From: Nostoc edaphicum CCNP1411
GTDB lineage: Bacteria; Cyanobacteriota; Cyanobacteriia; Cyanobacteriales; Nostocaceae
Assembly (NCBI RefSeq): GCF_014023275.1
Contig: NZ_CP054698.1
Location: forward strand, 5,417,001-5,481,000
Direction: 5' to 3'
DNA length: 64,000 bases
Made by a program: the position numbers and the translations under genes
The notes under the pieces: generated by a model
What the model saw: only the letters and a program-made list of their open reading frames with translations
Databases searched by the model: none
Told to the model about the DNA's origin: nothing
Shown: positions 53,543-62,090 of the stretch, in pieces
Layout: the number at the start of each line of letters is the position of its first letter
Position numbering within the stretch: the first letter of the stretch is position 1

Positions 53543-54289
53543 ATGGTATTGCAAATCCAACCGCCGACCCAGCCAGAGGTCATCTACCCAGATAGTGACG
53601 GACAACCAATTGCTAACAGTACCATACAGTTTGGCTGGATTGTAGAAATTAAGCAGAATATCGAGTGGCTATTTGCTGACGATCCAAATGTATTTGTCGC
53701 TGGCGATTTGTTTTGGTATCCAGTAGAGGGACGCAACAAAATTGTTAACGCCCCAGATGTGATGGTGGTATTGGGTAGACCAAAAGGCGTAGGCGTAGCC
53801 CGTCGTAGACATCGCTTGTGCTACCAACAATGGAAAGAGGAGGGAATTGCACCACAAGTGGTGTTTGAAATTCTTTCTCCGAGCAACACCCAAACTGAAA
53901 TGGACAAGAAATTACTTTTCTACGATCGCTATGGCGTGGAAGAGTATTACATTTACGATCCTGAGAAAAATAATTTGCGTGGATGGTTGCGTAGCGAAGA
54001 CGGTTTAGATGTCATCCCCCAAATGGAGGATTGGGTGAGTCCCCGTTTAAAAATTCGGTTTGCTTTATTACCAGAGACTCTGCAACTATATCGCCCTGAT
54101 GGAGAACGGTTTTTAACTTATACAGAAATTTCTCGCAACGCCGAGCAAGAAAGGCAACGGGCTGAACTTGCAGAACAAGCTAGAAGAGATGCCATACCCC
54201 GATTATTGCAAATGAATTTGAGCATCGAACACATTGCCCAAGCTTTGGGATTGTCAGTGGAAGAAGTGCGAACCCTGGCTCAGGAGTAA
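53543..54289 (+). CDS. Uma2-family (DUF820) PD-(D/E)XK nuclease-like protein
   Basis: A 248-residue protein of a family greatly expanded in Nostoc. VAGDLFWYP, NAPDVMVVLGRPKG (catalytic Asp), QVVFEILSPSNTQTEMDKK (E...K) and LFYDRYGVEEYYIYDPEKN fit the family; a C-terminal coiled coil (ERQRAELAEQARRDA) follows. Between GRPKG and YQQWKEEGIAP, where relatives usually have only three or four residues, there is GVGVARRRHRLC, encoded by the dispersed repeat GGCGTAGGCGTAGCCCG (53788-53819). The frame is preserved. Its cellular role is unknown. Confidence 0.85.
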   Translation: MVLQIQPPTQPEVIYPDSDGQPIANSTIQFGWIVEIKQNIEWLFADDPNVFVAGDLFWYPVEGRNKIVNAPDVMVVLGRPKGVGVARRRHRLCYQQWKEEGIAPQVVFEILSPSNTQTEMDKKLLFYDRYGVEEYYIYDPEKNNLRGWLRSEDGLDVIPQMEDWVSPRLKIRFALLPETLQLYRPDGERFLTYTEISRNAEQERQRAELAEQARRDAIPRLLQMNLSIEHIAQALGLSVEEVRTLAQE

Positions 54290-54307
54290 AGCCGTGTGAA
54301 ATGATTA

Positions 54308-54628
54308 GGGACTTCCAAGAAATAAATTATCCATTTTGTGGGGTGGGCCGAAAAGCCACTGGTGTCAACTTAAGCCAAAAATAGCGTACTGATTGGGTGT
54401 TGTTCACCCGCCAGGGATTGTAAATCCCTGACTAATTGCTCAAGTCTACTGAAGTAGACTGAAAATTTTTGCGCCCCAAAGTCCTCTGAAGAGGACTTTA
54501 GCTATGAGACAGGGATTTACAATCCCTGGCGGACTGGCGGACGTGCGGTTTCGCGTTAACTTGACACCAGTGGTGGGGACACCCATCCTACAAGAAAATT
54601 TGGGGATGTTTTTTTATTTGGAAGTCCC
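54308..54628. mobile_element. Composite MITE: GGGACTTCC element carrying a TGGTGTCAACTTAAG element
   Basis: Outer ends GGGACTTCC (54308-54316) and GGAAGTCCC (54620-54628). Inner ends TGGTGTCAACTTAAG (54360-54374) and GTTAACTTGACACCA (54555-54569), shared with 12429-12677. The core shows CCGCCAGGGATTGTAAATCC mirrored by GGATTTACAATCCCTGGCGG. Non-coding. Confidence 0.8.
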
Positions 54629-54776
54629 TTAGCAGTTCAGTTAACAGCGTTGGCAGTAGAACCAGAGCCTTGACCAAACAATTCGCAATTGCGAATTGGA
54701 AATGACTCGGAACGGAGATTCAGAACTGCGATCGCGATCGCTTGCCTAATTAATCGTGTTCAAAGCAACTTGCTAC

Positions 54777-55166
54777 TTAGCCACTCACCAACGACACCAG
54801 CACGCCATTGAGATCGCGCACACGAGCAATAGTTTTTCCCCCAGGCTGGGTTTTAGGAGCATCTAATGCTTTTGCGCCAGCCCCGATCGCTCTCATGTAA
54901 GCGCTACCAACATCAGGAGTGATAAATGATATTTGAATTAATGGCGGTGGTTGTGTAGCGTCGTTGGGATGGAAACCACCAGGAAATAACTTTTGTGCTT
55001 CGCTACTAGAAGAGAAAGCTAATGTGGTGTTTCCAGTTTCGATTTCCGCCCAGATAGATTGTCCTTTATCCTGGAGAGTGCGACGAACTAGACCAAAGGC
55101 TTTTTCGTAAAACTCAACTGTTTTAACTACATCGTCTACCCAGATGACCGTGTAACCAAATTTCAT
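54777..55166 (-). CDS. VOC (glyoxalase/bleomycin-resistance) family protein
   Basis: A 129-residue single-domain protein with the two beta-alpha-beta-beta-beta modules of the vicinal-oxygen-chelate fold: YTVIWVDDVVKTVEFYEKAF at the N terminus and SFITPDVGSAYMRAIGAGAK, then TIARVRDLNGVLVSLV at the end. The C terminus has an Asn where many glyoxalases have a metal Glu. The substrate is unknown. Stand-alone gene, with a dispersed repeat upstream. Confidence 0.9.
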   Translation of the reverse strand: MKFGYTVIWVDDVVKTVEFYEKAFGLVRRTLQDKGQSIWAEIETGNTTLAFSSSSEAQKLFPGGFHPNDATQPPPLIQISFITPDVGSAYMRAIGAGAKALDAPKTQPGGKTIARVRDLNGVLVSLVSG

Positions 55167-55185
55167 AATTCTTTCTCCTTATCTA

Positions 55186-55253
55186 GAAAAAATTGAGGGT
55201 TTCAAACCCACGGAGGTGGATTTTGTCTGTGTAGACGCGGTTTCTAACCGCCC
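55186..55253. repeat. Dispersed repeat, second copy (GGTTTCAAACCCAC type)
   Basis: AATTGAGGGTTTCAAACCCA followed by GTGGATTTTG and GCGGTTTCTAACCGCCC: the same block as at 16625-16695. Confidence 0.75.
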
Positions 55254-55299
55254 TGTTAACTACGAATGACGAATGACAAATGACAAATGACGAATTATT

Positions 55300-55836
55300 T
55301 TAACTCTCCAAAATATTACGATCTGTTGCTAGAGTTTGTGCCCCTGCTTGCATCATTTCTATATCTGATGGCGACCAATCATGAGGCCCTTGACAGTGAT
55401 GTGCTACTAGCAATCCCCATAATCCTCTGGGGATGACAATTGGTGCAACCAAGTTGGCGCGAACCTGCATATTGCGGAGAAAATCTCGGTGACAAGGCTG
55501 GATTGGCTCTACTTCAATATCAGCGATCGCTTTTACCCGTCCTGCTAAGTATAAAGCAGCATACTCGTTGTTAAAACAATCATCTGGGCCAGTGGAACCA
55601 AGTATTGAGAATTCTTTAGAACTCAAAGATTCAAAAGTCACTTGTCCTTCCCACTGCCCGTAAAAATAATACAACACCACCCGATCAACCTGAAGCGATT
55701 CTCTGAGTTGATTGGTCGTTTGCCGGACTAGCTCATCGCGCTGCATTGTTTTAACAAGGCGGTCGAGCAATTTTTGCAAACCCTGTTCACGGCGATCGCG
55801 GCTATGGTTAAACTCGGAGTGAGGATGAATTTTCAC
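55300..55836 (-). CDS. Free-standing cyanobacteriochrome-type GAF protein (DXCF)
   Basis: A 178-residue single GAF domain. VDRVVLYYFYGQWEGQVTFES and ILGSTGPDDCFNNEYAALYL contain a DXCF motif (DDCF, Cys87); GRVKAIADIEVEPIQPCHRDFL holds the chromophore-type Cys-His (Cys115-His116), and VRANLVAPIVIPRGLWGLLVAHHC completes the pattern. The 28-residue spacing of the two Cys equals that in the DXCF cyanobacteriochrome TePixJ (Cys494/Cys522). No kinase, GGDEF or MCP output domain is attached and none is adjacent. A bilin-binding photosensor, probably acting through a partner, is inferred. Confidence 0.78.
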   Translation of the reverse strand: MKIHPHSEFNHSRDRREQGLQKLLDRLVKTMQRDELVRQTTNQLRESLQVDRVVLYYFYGQWEGQVTFESLSSKEFSILGSTGPDDCFNNEYAALYLAGRVKAIADIEVEPIQPCHRDFLRNMQVRANLVAPIVIPRGLWGLLVAHHCQGPHDWSPSDIEMMQAGAQTLATDRNILES

Positions 55837-56160
55837 GGTTCTAAAATTACGACTAAGTAAATGCTGCCGGATTTATATAGTAATTTATTACACTTTGTTT
55901 AAATACATTTTTGTATTTATAGCAGCAATTCGATTCTAACGGAACATAATCGTAATCAACCTTTTTAGGAAATTTAAAATAAATTATTAAGAAACTACAA
56001 TTTTTAATTTGCACCAAAGATAATTCAAAATTATAAATTTAATCTTAAGAATTTTGAAAATTTACAAATAATGTGTTTTGTCTTTCCCTAGCTTGAGGCA
56101 ATAAATATAGTTCAAATTCTAATGTAACAATTCAGTTTGTATTCCTCGTTACAGATATTA
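55837..56160. other. AT-rich intergenic region
   Basis: 324 bases, strongly AT-rich, no repeat or frame recognised; it contains the promoter of the GAF gene at its left end. Confidence 0.5.
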
Positions 56161-56263
56161 GAAGATGTTTGAAAAATGCTCTTAACGGTAGCAAAACGTT
56201 TTAGATCCCCCTAAATCCCCCTTAAAAAGGGGGACTTTGATTCCGGTTCCCCCCTTTTTTAAG

Positions 56264-57691
56264 CTACCGTGTATACACAAGTCCATCCAGAGCGAGTTTC
56301 CAGCCGATAAAGATGGATTCAAATTGTCTTAAACCATGAACAAGGGTAGGCATTCCAGGAGGCCTACCAGAGGTATAACCAGACCATCCACCAAGTCGAG
56401 CAATGATCCAAGTAGCCCAGGGCAAACAACCCCGTGGATAAGGATTTTGTAATTTTTTGGTATCGCCTTCAACAGAAGATTGAAGTCCTAATAAGCATTG
56501 CTGCTGCTTTTGACAAAAGGTAAGCTCGGCAGAAAGTTGAGTATTATCGCGTCCCTCAACCATTTGTAAGGTTCGCACGGCTACGGACAAAGCAAGGATT
56601 GTTAGGCGTTGAATTGCAATACTAGACTCTAACTGAGTCGCTTCGATATTCAATCCAGCTTTTTTTGAGAGTGGCAAAAAGTTGTTCAATCTTCCATCGC
56701 CATCCGTACCACTTAATGACTCGCAGTGCCTGTTCCAAGCAGACAACAACGTGAGTTGTCAGCAACCGCCAATGAATCGGTTCTTGTCCTGCGGGTGGTT
56801 GGACTTCCAGAGCTTCAACAGCAAAAAGGGTAACACTAGGAGGATAGCCAAAAACGCCTAATTTATCGGGGCGTTGAATCTCAACTTGTCCACAACGAAA
56901 CAATAAGCATTGCTTCTCTTGGCATTCGCTTTCGACGTGAGTCTGCGGGAACGTTAATTATATAAGTACCTTCACAAGGCTGCTGACTTAAGTAGTCGAA
57001 TAGTGATTCAGACCGCCCTAACAATCGACGATCTTGGCAAGCTCTTATCAGTAAATGATTGTTTTTTATTGGGTACAGTTGCAAATTCCTCAAATAAATC
57101 CGATTCGCGGTCGCCAATATGAGTTACCATTTTTGCTCCACCCACTTCAAAGCATCGCTTACTACTTTCTGCCGATGCTAACCATTTGTAAGATTCTTTC
57201 TCCTCAATTGGTAAATTTTGATAGTCACGAGTTATGTTTATCTGCATGGTTTATAGCTCGGCTCCACAGTTTTACTGTGCTTAACCCCAGTGGAAATCCA
57301 CTCTCACCATCTAATACCAATGTTGGATGGATATAAAACCCGACATCTGTGTTATTGCCTACTACTCCTAATCCTGGCGGTGACAGCCTACCTGCATGAG
57401 ACTGCAAGTTAATCTCGCTAGTATCGCTAATCGCTAATACGTGTCGTTTTGCCAGATGAAACTCGCAATCATCCGAAAGGCTACGTACTAGTTCTGATAG
57501 TGTTACGTTTTCATTCTCCAAAAACCGATAATAACCCATCTGTTCTGCCCAATTTCGACTTATTTGCCGGATATTTATCGATTGGTGCTTACGAATCGCC
57601 TCGTATAATGCTGCCCCCTTTTTATCAGCCTTGGGTCTCCAAATGCCGTTCCTGGTGTCGTCGAAGCGTGAATTAAGATTGGATTATCCAT
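56264..57691 (-). pseudogene. IS4-type transposase with about five frameshifts
   Basis: Reading from the ATG at 57691, the pieces are MDNPILIHAS...GDPRLIK, then (new frame) RKHQSINIRQISRNWAEQMG and YYRFLENENVTLSEL, a block with THIGDRESDLFEEFA (the DRESD motif of Tn5/IS4 transposases), LLIRACQDRRLLGRSESLFD, then YGWRWKIEQLFATLKK (Y-x2-R-x3-E-like third motif) and a C-terminal piece up to the stop codon, which lies in the terminal repeat itself. Frames change near 57620, 57240, 57060, 56895 and 56665, so no functional protein is made. Confidence 0.88.
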
Positions 57692-57753
57692 AGTTTTTGC
57701 TTCTCAAAAATCCTCTGCACCTACTTTACATCCGACTTGTGTATACACGGTAG
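56264..57753. mobile_element. Decayed IS element, IS4-like, 1490 bp, 11-bp target duplication
   Basis: Perfect 20-bp inverted ends, CTACCGTGTATACACAAGTC (56264-56283) and its complement (57734-57753), flanked by the direct repeat CCTTTTTTAAG (56253-56263 and 57754-57764). It contains one transposase reading frame with several frameshifts. Probable parent family of the MITEs at 20434-20599 and 22684-22837. Confidence 0.92.
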
Positions 57754-57947
57754 CCTTTTTTAAGGGGGGTTAGGGGGGATCAAAAGGCTGTAGCACAACT
57801 ATAGAAGACTTGTATATACACCGTAGCTTTATAAGGGAGGTTAGAGAGGATCAATAAGTGCAAAAATACAGCAAATTACTTTTCAAACAATCTCTTAGTC
57901 ATACTGATAGTATTCTTTGTTTCCATACTCCGCATGAGAACGAGAGA

Positions 57948-59495
57948 CTAACGAGAGACTAATTCTGAGTTTGCAAACATTGGGGCAAAGTTACGGTAAG
58001 CTGACAATGCTGCTTCTTTAACCGTTGCATTCACAATCGGAAAGGTAGTGAGGATGTAGCTAAATTCATCTTCAGTTAAGCCGTAAAGATGTGCTACCAT
58101 TCCATCGAGTTCGGCGCGGAGTTTAGCGCGTGCTGCTTCGTCGGTAACGCCTTGTTGATGGGAACCTAGCCCGACTTCTTGCGCGAGTTCGTCAAATTCT
58201 GGTGTGGTGCAGATGAGTTTGGCGGCGCGTTGTACAATATCGTTGAAGTTGCGATCGTTTTTTGTTAAACGTGGTACGGGTAGTTGGTATACAATAAACA
58301 TTGAAATTGATGTGGTGACTCGTTGTCGAGCCATAAAGTCAAATACAAAAGAGTTTAATAACCCACAAATGTATAGAAGTACTTGATAGTTAAGAATACT
58401 AAAATTATCTAAATTACTCAAAAATAACTTATGATTAGCAAACACATTTGAAGGAAGTAAAGTAGTAATCACTGTACGAATATCAGTATTTCTAGCTATT
58501 TCTCGAAAAGCAAGTCTATATTTTTGATAATTCAACCTTTGCCCACTATCTCCTTAAACATCAGGATTTATCTCATCGTCTTTTCCTTCCGGCGTATCAT
58601 CTAAATTCCAAGAATAACGCTCAAATAAATCTAGAACTTGTTCAAACGCCTCATCAACTATAGAAATCTGATATTTCTCTTCAATATGATGCTTAATAAA
58701 TAGACCACCATTTAGGTATTTAACCTTTCCTACCAATTTTTGTACAGATAAATCGCGTTCAATCTCAGGTTTAGCAAAACTTTCAAAAAACAAAGCTTTG
58801 AGAAATTCATCATAAAAATGATTTTCACCTTTTTGCTTACTTTGCTTAAGCTTATTTTGCAGATACTTTAAATCTTCATTATCAATAAAACGCTTACACT
58901 GGAGAAAATAAACAAACATCAGGCGATTGAGAATTATCGATGTGTACCAACGTCTATCTGTTTCATTATCATCAATTCCTTTAACAAACAGCAAAAACTT
59001 TTGGTGTAGCTCTTGAAATTTATTATAAAACTTCTTAGTTACTGCTTCCACATCGAAACCACGTTGTAGTTTATAAGCAATTTCGACAACAGTAGGTTCC
59101 CCATGTTCTAATTCAGTAATATCAATTACTACAGAACCAAGTTTGCTTAAAAATAAGTCTCCGGGTTGACCTTTCACATATAAATGGTCACGAACAAAGG
59201 TTTTGCTTCCTTCTCTTTTTACCCAATACCAAAGACTACGTGTGCGTTCTTCATTAACGAAAATGAGGAGATTTTCAGCTATTAGTTTAGTAATTTCTTG
59301 ATGAATAGCAAATCTAACTTTAGCTTCTGGTATGTTTCCATCTGCTGCGGTGACTTCAAAGATTGCAACACCTGAAAATTCAGCAATTTTTTGATATTGA
59401 TACGTCTTGTTATCAATTTTTAAAGTTTCAGGTTTTTGTCTTGAGGGTTTAGACCAACCTAATTCTTCTATCAGAAATGTTGAATGCTGATACAA
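57948..59495 (-). pseudogene. Type II/IIG restriction-modification protein with internal deletion (Eco57I-like)
   Basis: 59495-58554 reads LIEELGWSKPSRQKPETL ... LGSVVIDITELEHGEPTVVE ... YNKFQELHQKFLLFVKGIDD ... DEINPDV, the N-terminal domain of large Eco57I-type restriction-methylases, then a TAA. After 18 bases, in the same frame, 58535-57948 resumes with NYQKYRLAFREIARNTDIRT and YICGLLNSFVFDFMARQRVT, the C-terminal target-recognition part, ending LYGLTEDEFSYILTTFP. The central methylase with its NPPY motif is gone. The first residues (MYQHSTF) come from the adjacent IS end. Confidence 0.85.
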
Positions 59496-60656
59496 AACTT
59501 TACATAGATAGTTACACTAACTCTAAAAAGGCTAAATTAGTCAACATAACATCATCTCCTCAAACCAATGAACATAGCTGATTTTCTGACACATACAAGA
59601 TTGCAAATAGCGGAATTTATCTAATAGTGTATGTCCCCATTGTGCGGGAATAGATAAAAGCTGTAAAATCAGATAAGCTATTAAACTAACGTAAATTTGT
59701 ATGGTGATACCGTTGACGTTTTTGGTAATTAATTTGTCAAGTTTTAAGTGCATCTTTAAAAACTTCCACAAGAGTTCAACTCCCCAACGTAATCGATAAA
59801 TATCCCTAATTTCATCATCATTAACAGCTGCATCTCCCGACTTTGGTAAATTAGTCACTAAGCGGAACTCAGTTTTCGTTTCTAAATCACAAAAATTAAT
59901 GACTCTATAGGCAATAGCCTCATCAGATGCACCTACTTTGACTAATCCAGTTGCATCCTCAAATTCTAGTAACGAAATTGTTTTTAATCCGCAAAACAAA
60001 ATATTTGTTTTCTTGTACCAATTCTTGAATGAATTTTAATCCCGCAAAGCCTCTATCCATTACCCCTACAGCATTAGTTGGGAGACTAGACATCATCTTG
60101 GAACCAAATTTATAATCATGATCATGTCCAAAATTGATCAAGTTATCTTCTGGGCTACCTGTAGCTAAATTCAAAGAACTAAAAAGTTTGACTTGATGAT
60201 GACCCAAAACCCATAACAATTTACTTGTCAGGGTAATAATTGTTGAATCAATAGGACAAATAGCATATTTATCGTGTAATTTTTTGTGAATTTTCTTCTG
60301 TACTAATTCATTTAATTTTTGGTAAATTCCTTGAAATTGTTTTTTGGCTTCGATGTAAATTTGCTTTAGAAAAAGTAGAAATATCTACCTCAAATCCTGT
60401 ATTGTTTAATCTCTTAAATAAATCTCGCATACTTGTTAAGCTATTATCCAGAGCATAGGATAGCCAGCACTCAAAGAATAGACGACTATTCAATACTGGA
60501 TAATCATTTTTTGGCAGGCTTTTCAAGATATCTTTGACAATTTTGGGAAATGAATTTATAATCACAATCAAACTAATATAGTTTAAGCCTTCGCCCAAAA
60601 ATACCATATTTTGGGCTATTTTTATCGGATTTTTCTTACCGTTCAACACTTCTGAT
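59470..60656. mobile_element. Decayed IS element, IS4 family, inserted in the helicase/methylase locus
   Basis: Inverted ends ATCAGAAATGTTGAATG (59470 inward) and ATCAGAAGTGTTGAACG (minus strand from 60656). About 1187 bp. No target duplication is visible, and both flanking genes are truncated at the boundaries, so an insertion-associated deletion is likely. Confidence 0.8.
59541..60607 (-). pseudogene. IS4-family transposase, frameshifted
   Basis: From the ATG at 60607: MVFLGEGLNYISLIVIINSF, MRDLFKRLNNTGFEVDISTF, then a frameshift after RSQKT (about 60335), a piece with CPIDSTIITLTSK (first Asp) and GVMDRGFAGLKFIQE (second Asp), another frameshift near 60000, and the last piece with YRLRWGVELLWKFLK (Y-x2-R-x3-E-x6-K signature). 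All catalytic motifs are present but in at least three frames. Confidence 0.88.
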
Positions 60657-61795
60657 AAAATACATTTACTTTCGTTAGTAGCAATATATTCTGTAATTGC
60701 TCGATAACGTTTGCCTTCGCGGTTCCGTAAGTTGTGACTTTCATCAATTAACACAACTCGGTAACGGCGGAGTTTTGGTAACTTATTTTGTACTTGACTA
60801 ATTGGCATAACTTCGGCAAGTAGCCGATAGTTATTTACATATTCTTGCCACATTGAAACTAGGTTTTTTGGGCAAATAATTAGTGTTTCTAAAAAACAAT
60901 CTTCTTGTAAAATCTTGGCAAGGGCGGTTCCAACTAAAGTTTTGCCCAAACCGACCACATCCCCAACTAACACGCCACCACGCCTAGTTACATGACGGGC
61001 TGCTAGCTGTACGGCGGCTTTTTGGAAATCAAATAAATTATTAAATTCGCGGGGGATACGGAATTCTGAAAGTCCTGCGATCGCTTCATGGGATAAGTGG
61101 TAAGCTATCTTCAGGTAGATGTAGTAAGGTGAAACTAACTCTTGCCTAGCCCAGCTTTGGTCAATAATTTCTGCCAATTCTTGGGAAATATCTACACAAC
61201 CGTAATCTTGCCAGCGATCGCTAAACCACTTTTGCAGTTTATTACACGCATCGTGGTCTAAAATATCAACATTCAACTCCCCTTGTTTCGCCAGTCCGGG
61301 AAGAGTTAAATTACTACTACCCAAGAATCCCACAGTTGGAGCGTTGGGGTCATTCCGATATACAAGATATAACTTGGCGTGGAGAGAATGGCGCAAAAAC
61401 AGTTTAATAATTACCTTCTGACTTTTTAGCTGATGACTTAACCGCCGTAACCCCGCTTCATCTTGATTAGTCGGCGCACCAATAGTCAACTGCTGGCGAA
61501 ATTCTGCCGCCATACGTTTTTTAAACCGCACAATGCTACTGTTATCAATCCGTCCATCACCACTAACAAGGCTAAATGCTGCATGAACTTCATCACTGGG
61601 TAAGCTTTGCATCCCAATTAGCAAGCGACAACAAGCATTTTCACTACCAACATACTGTTCAATCAAATCATCAATTCTTCGCCAACCTCTGAGATTGAAG
61701 TAGCCTACGCAAAAATCTGCCCGATAAGAGACTTTGAGGGTTTCTCGTAAAATCGGCAGTAATTGTAAATCAATGTTGTCAAAAATCCGAGGCAT
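60657..61795 (-). pseudogene. PLD-nuclease/SNF2-type helicase, truncated by the IS
   Basis: About 380 residues remain. Residues 10-215 form a phospholipase-D-like nuclease module (SLHAKLYLVYRND with HxK, GFLGSSNLTLPGL); then a superfamily 2 helicase starts: FDFQKAAVQLAARHV, GGVLVGDVVGLGKTLVGTAL (Walker A), ETLIICPKNLVSMWQEYV and VVLIDESHNLRN (DESH box). At SKCIL, where SATPYN is expected, the sequence passes into the IS. The rest of motor domain 1, all of domain 2 and the C terminus are absent. Intact relatives lie beside Eco57I-type methylases in defence regions. Confidence 0.85.
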
Positions 61796-61859
61796 TATTT
61801 AACACTCATCAATATTTCGTACCTATGTTATATGAGTAAAAAATTTTTCCAGCCAGATT

Positions 61860-62020
61860 AGAGACGCGATAAATCGCCGTCTCTACAATAATCAATCCTT
61901 TAGACATCTCCAGAAATTAAATATGCGATATCCAGAACCCTTGTAGAGACGTAGCACTGCTACGTCTCTACATTCTTTTTCGGAGATGTCTTTTGTAGAG
62001 ACGGCGATTTATCGCGTCTT
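61860..62020. repeat. Cluster of GAGACG palindromes
   Basis: Three hairpins in 160 bases: GAGACGCGATAAATCGCCGT (61861), GTAGAGACGTAGCACTGCTA (61943, mirrored to 61971) and GTAGAGACGGCGATTTATCG (61995). They lie between the helicase remnant and the ndhH stop codon, and are members of the family at 4077, 19640 and 34902. Confidence 0.85.
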
Positions 62021-62090
62021 CAAAAATTATAAAAAAGAGAGCAGTTGCACCGTAATACAACTGCTCTAAAAATACTTAGATAGATATTTA

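Larger units (their letters stand above)
56161..57897. mobile_element. MITE of the TGTTTGAAAAGT family, split by an IS
   Basis: Ends AGAAGATGTTTGAAAAATG (about 56161) and ATTACTTTTCAAACAATCTC (about 57875-57894) match the MITE at 26619-26783; the internal words AAAACGTTTTAGATCCCCCT and GGGGGTTAGGGGGGATCA also match. The IS at 56264-57753 lies in the middle. A further end of the CTACGGTGTA family (57807-57826) is present in the right part. Confidence 0.75.

Noticed and set aside
58204..58386. Short plus-strand frame opposite the methylase C terminus
   Set aside because: Shadow of the minus-strand coding sequence with no start signal.
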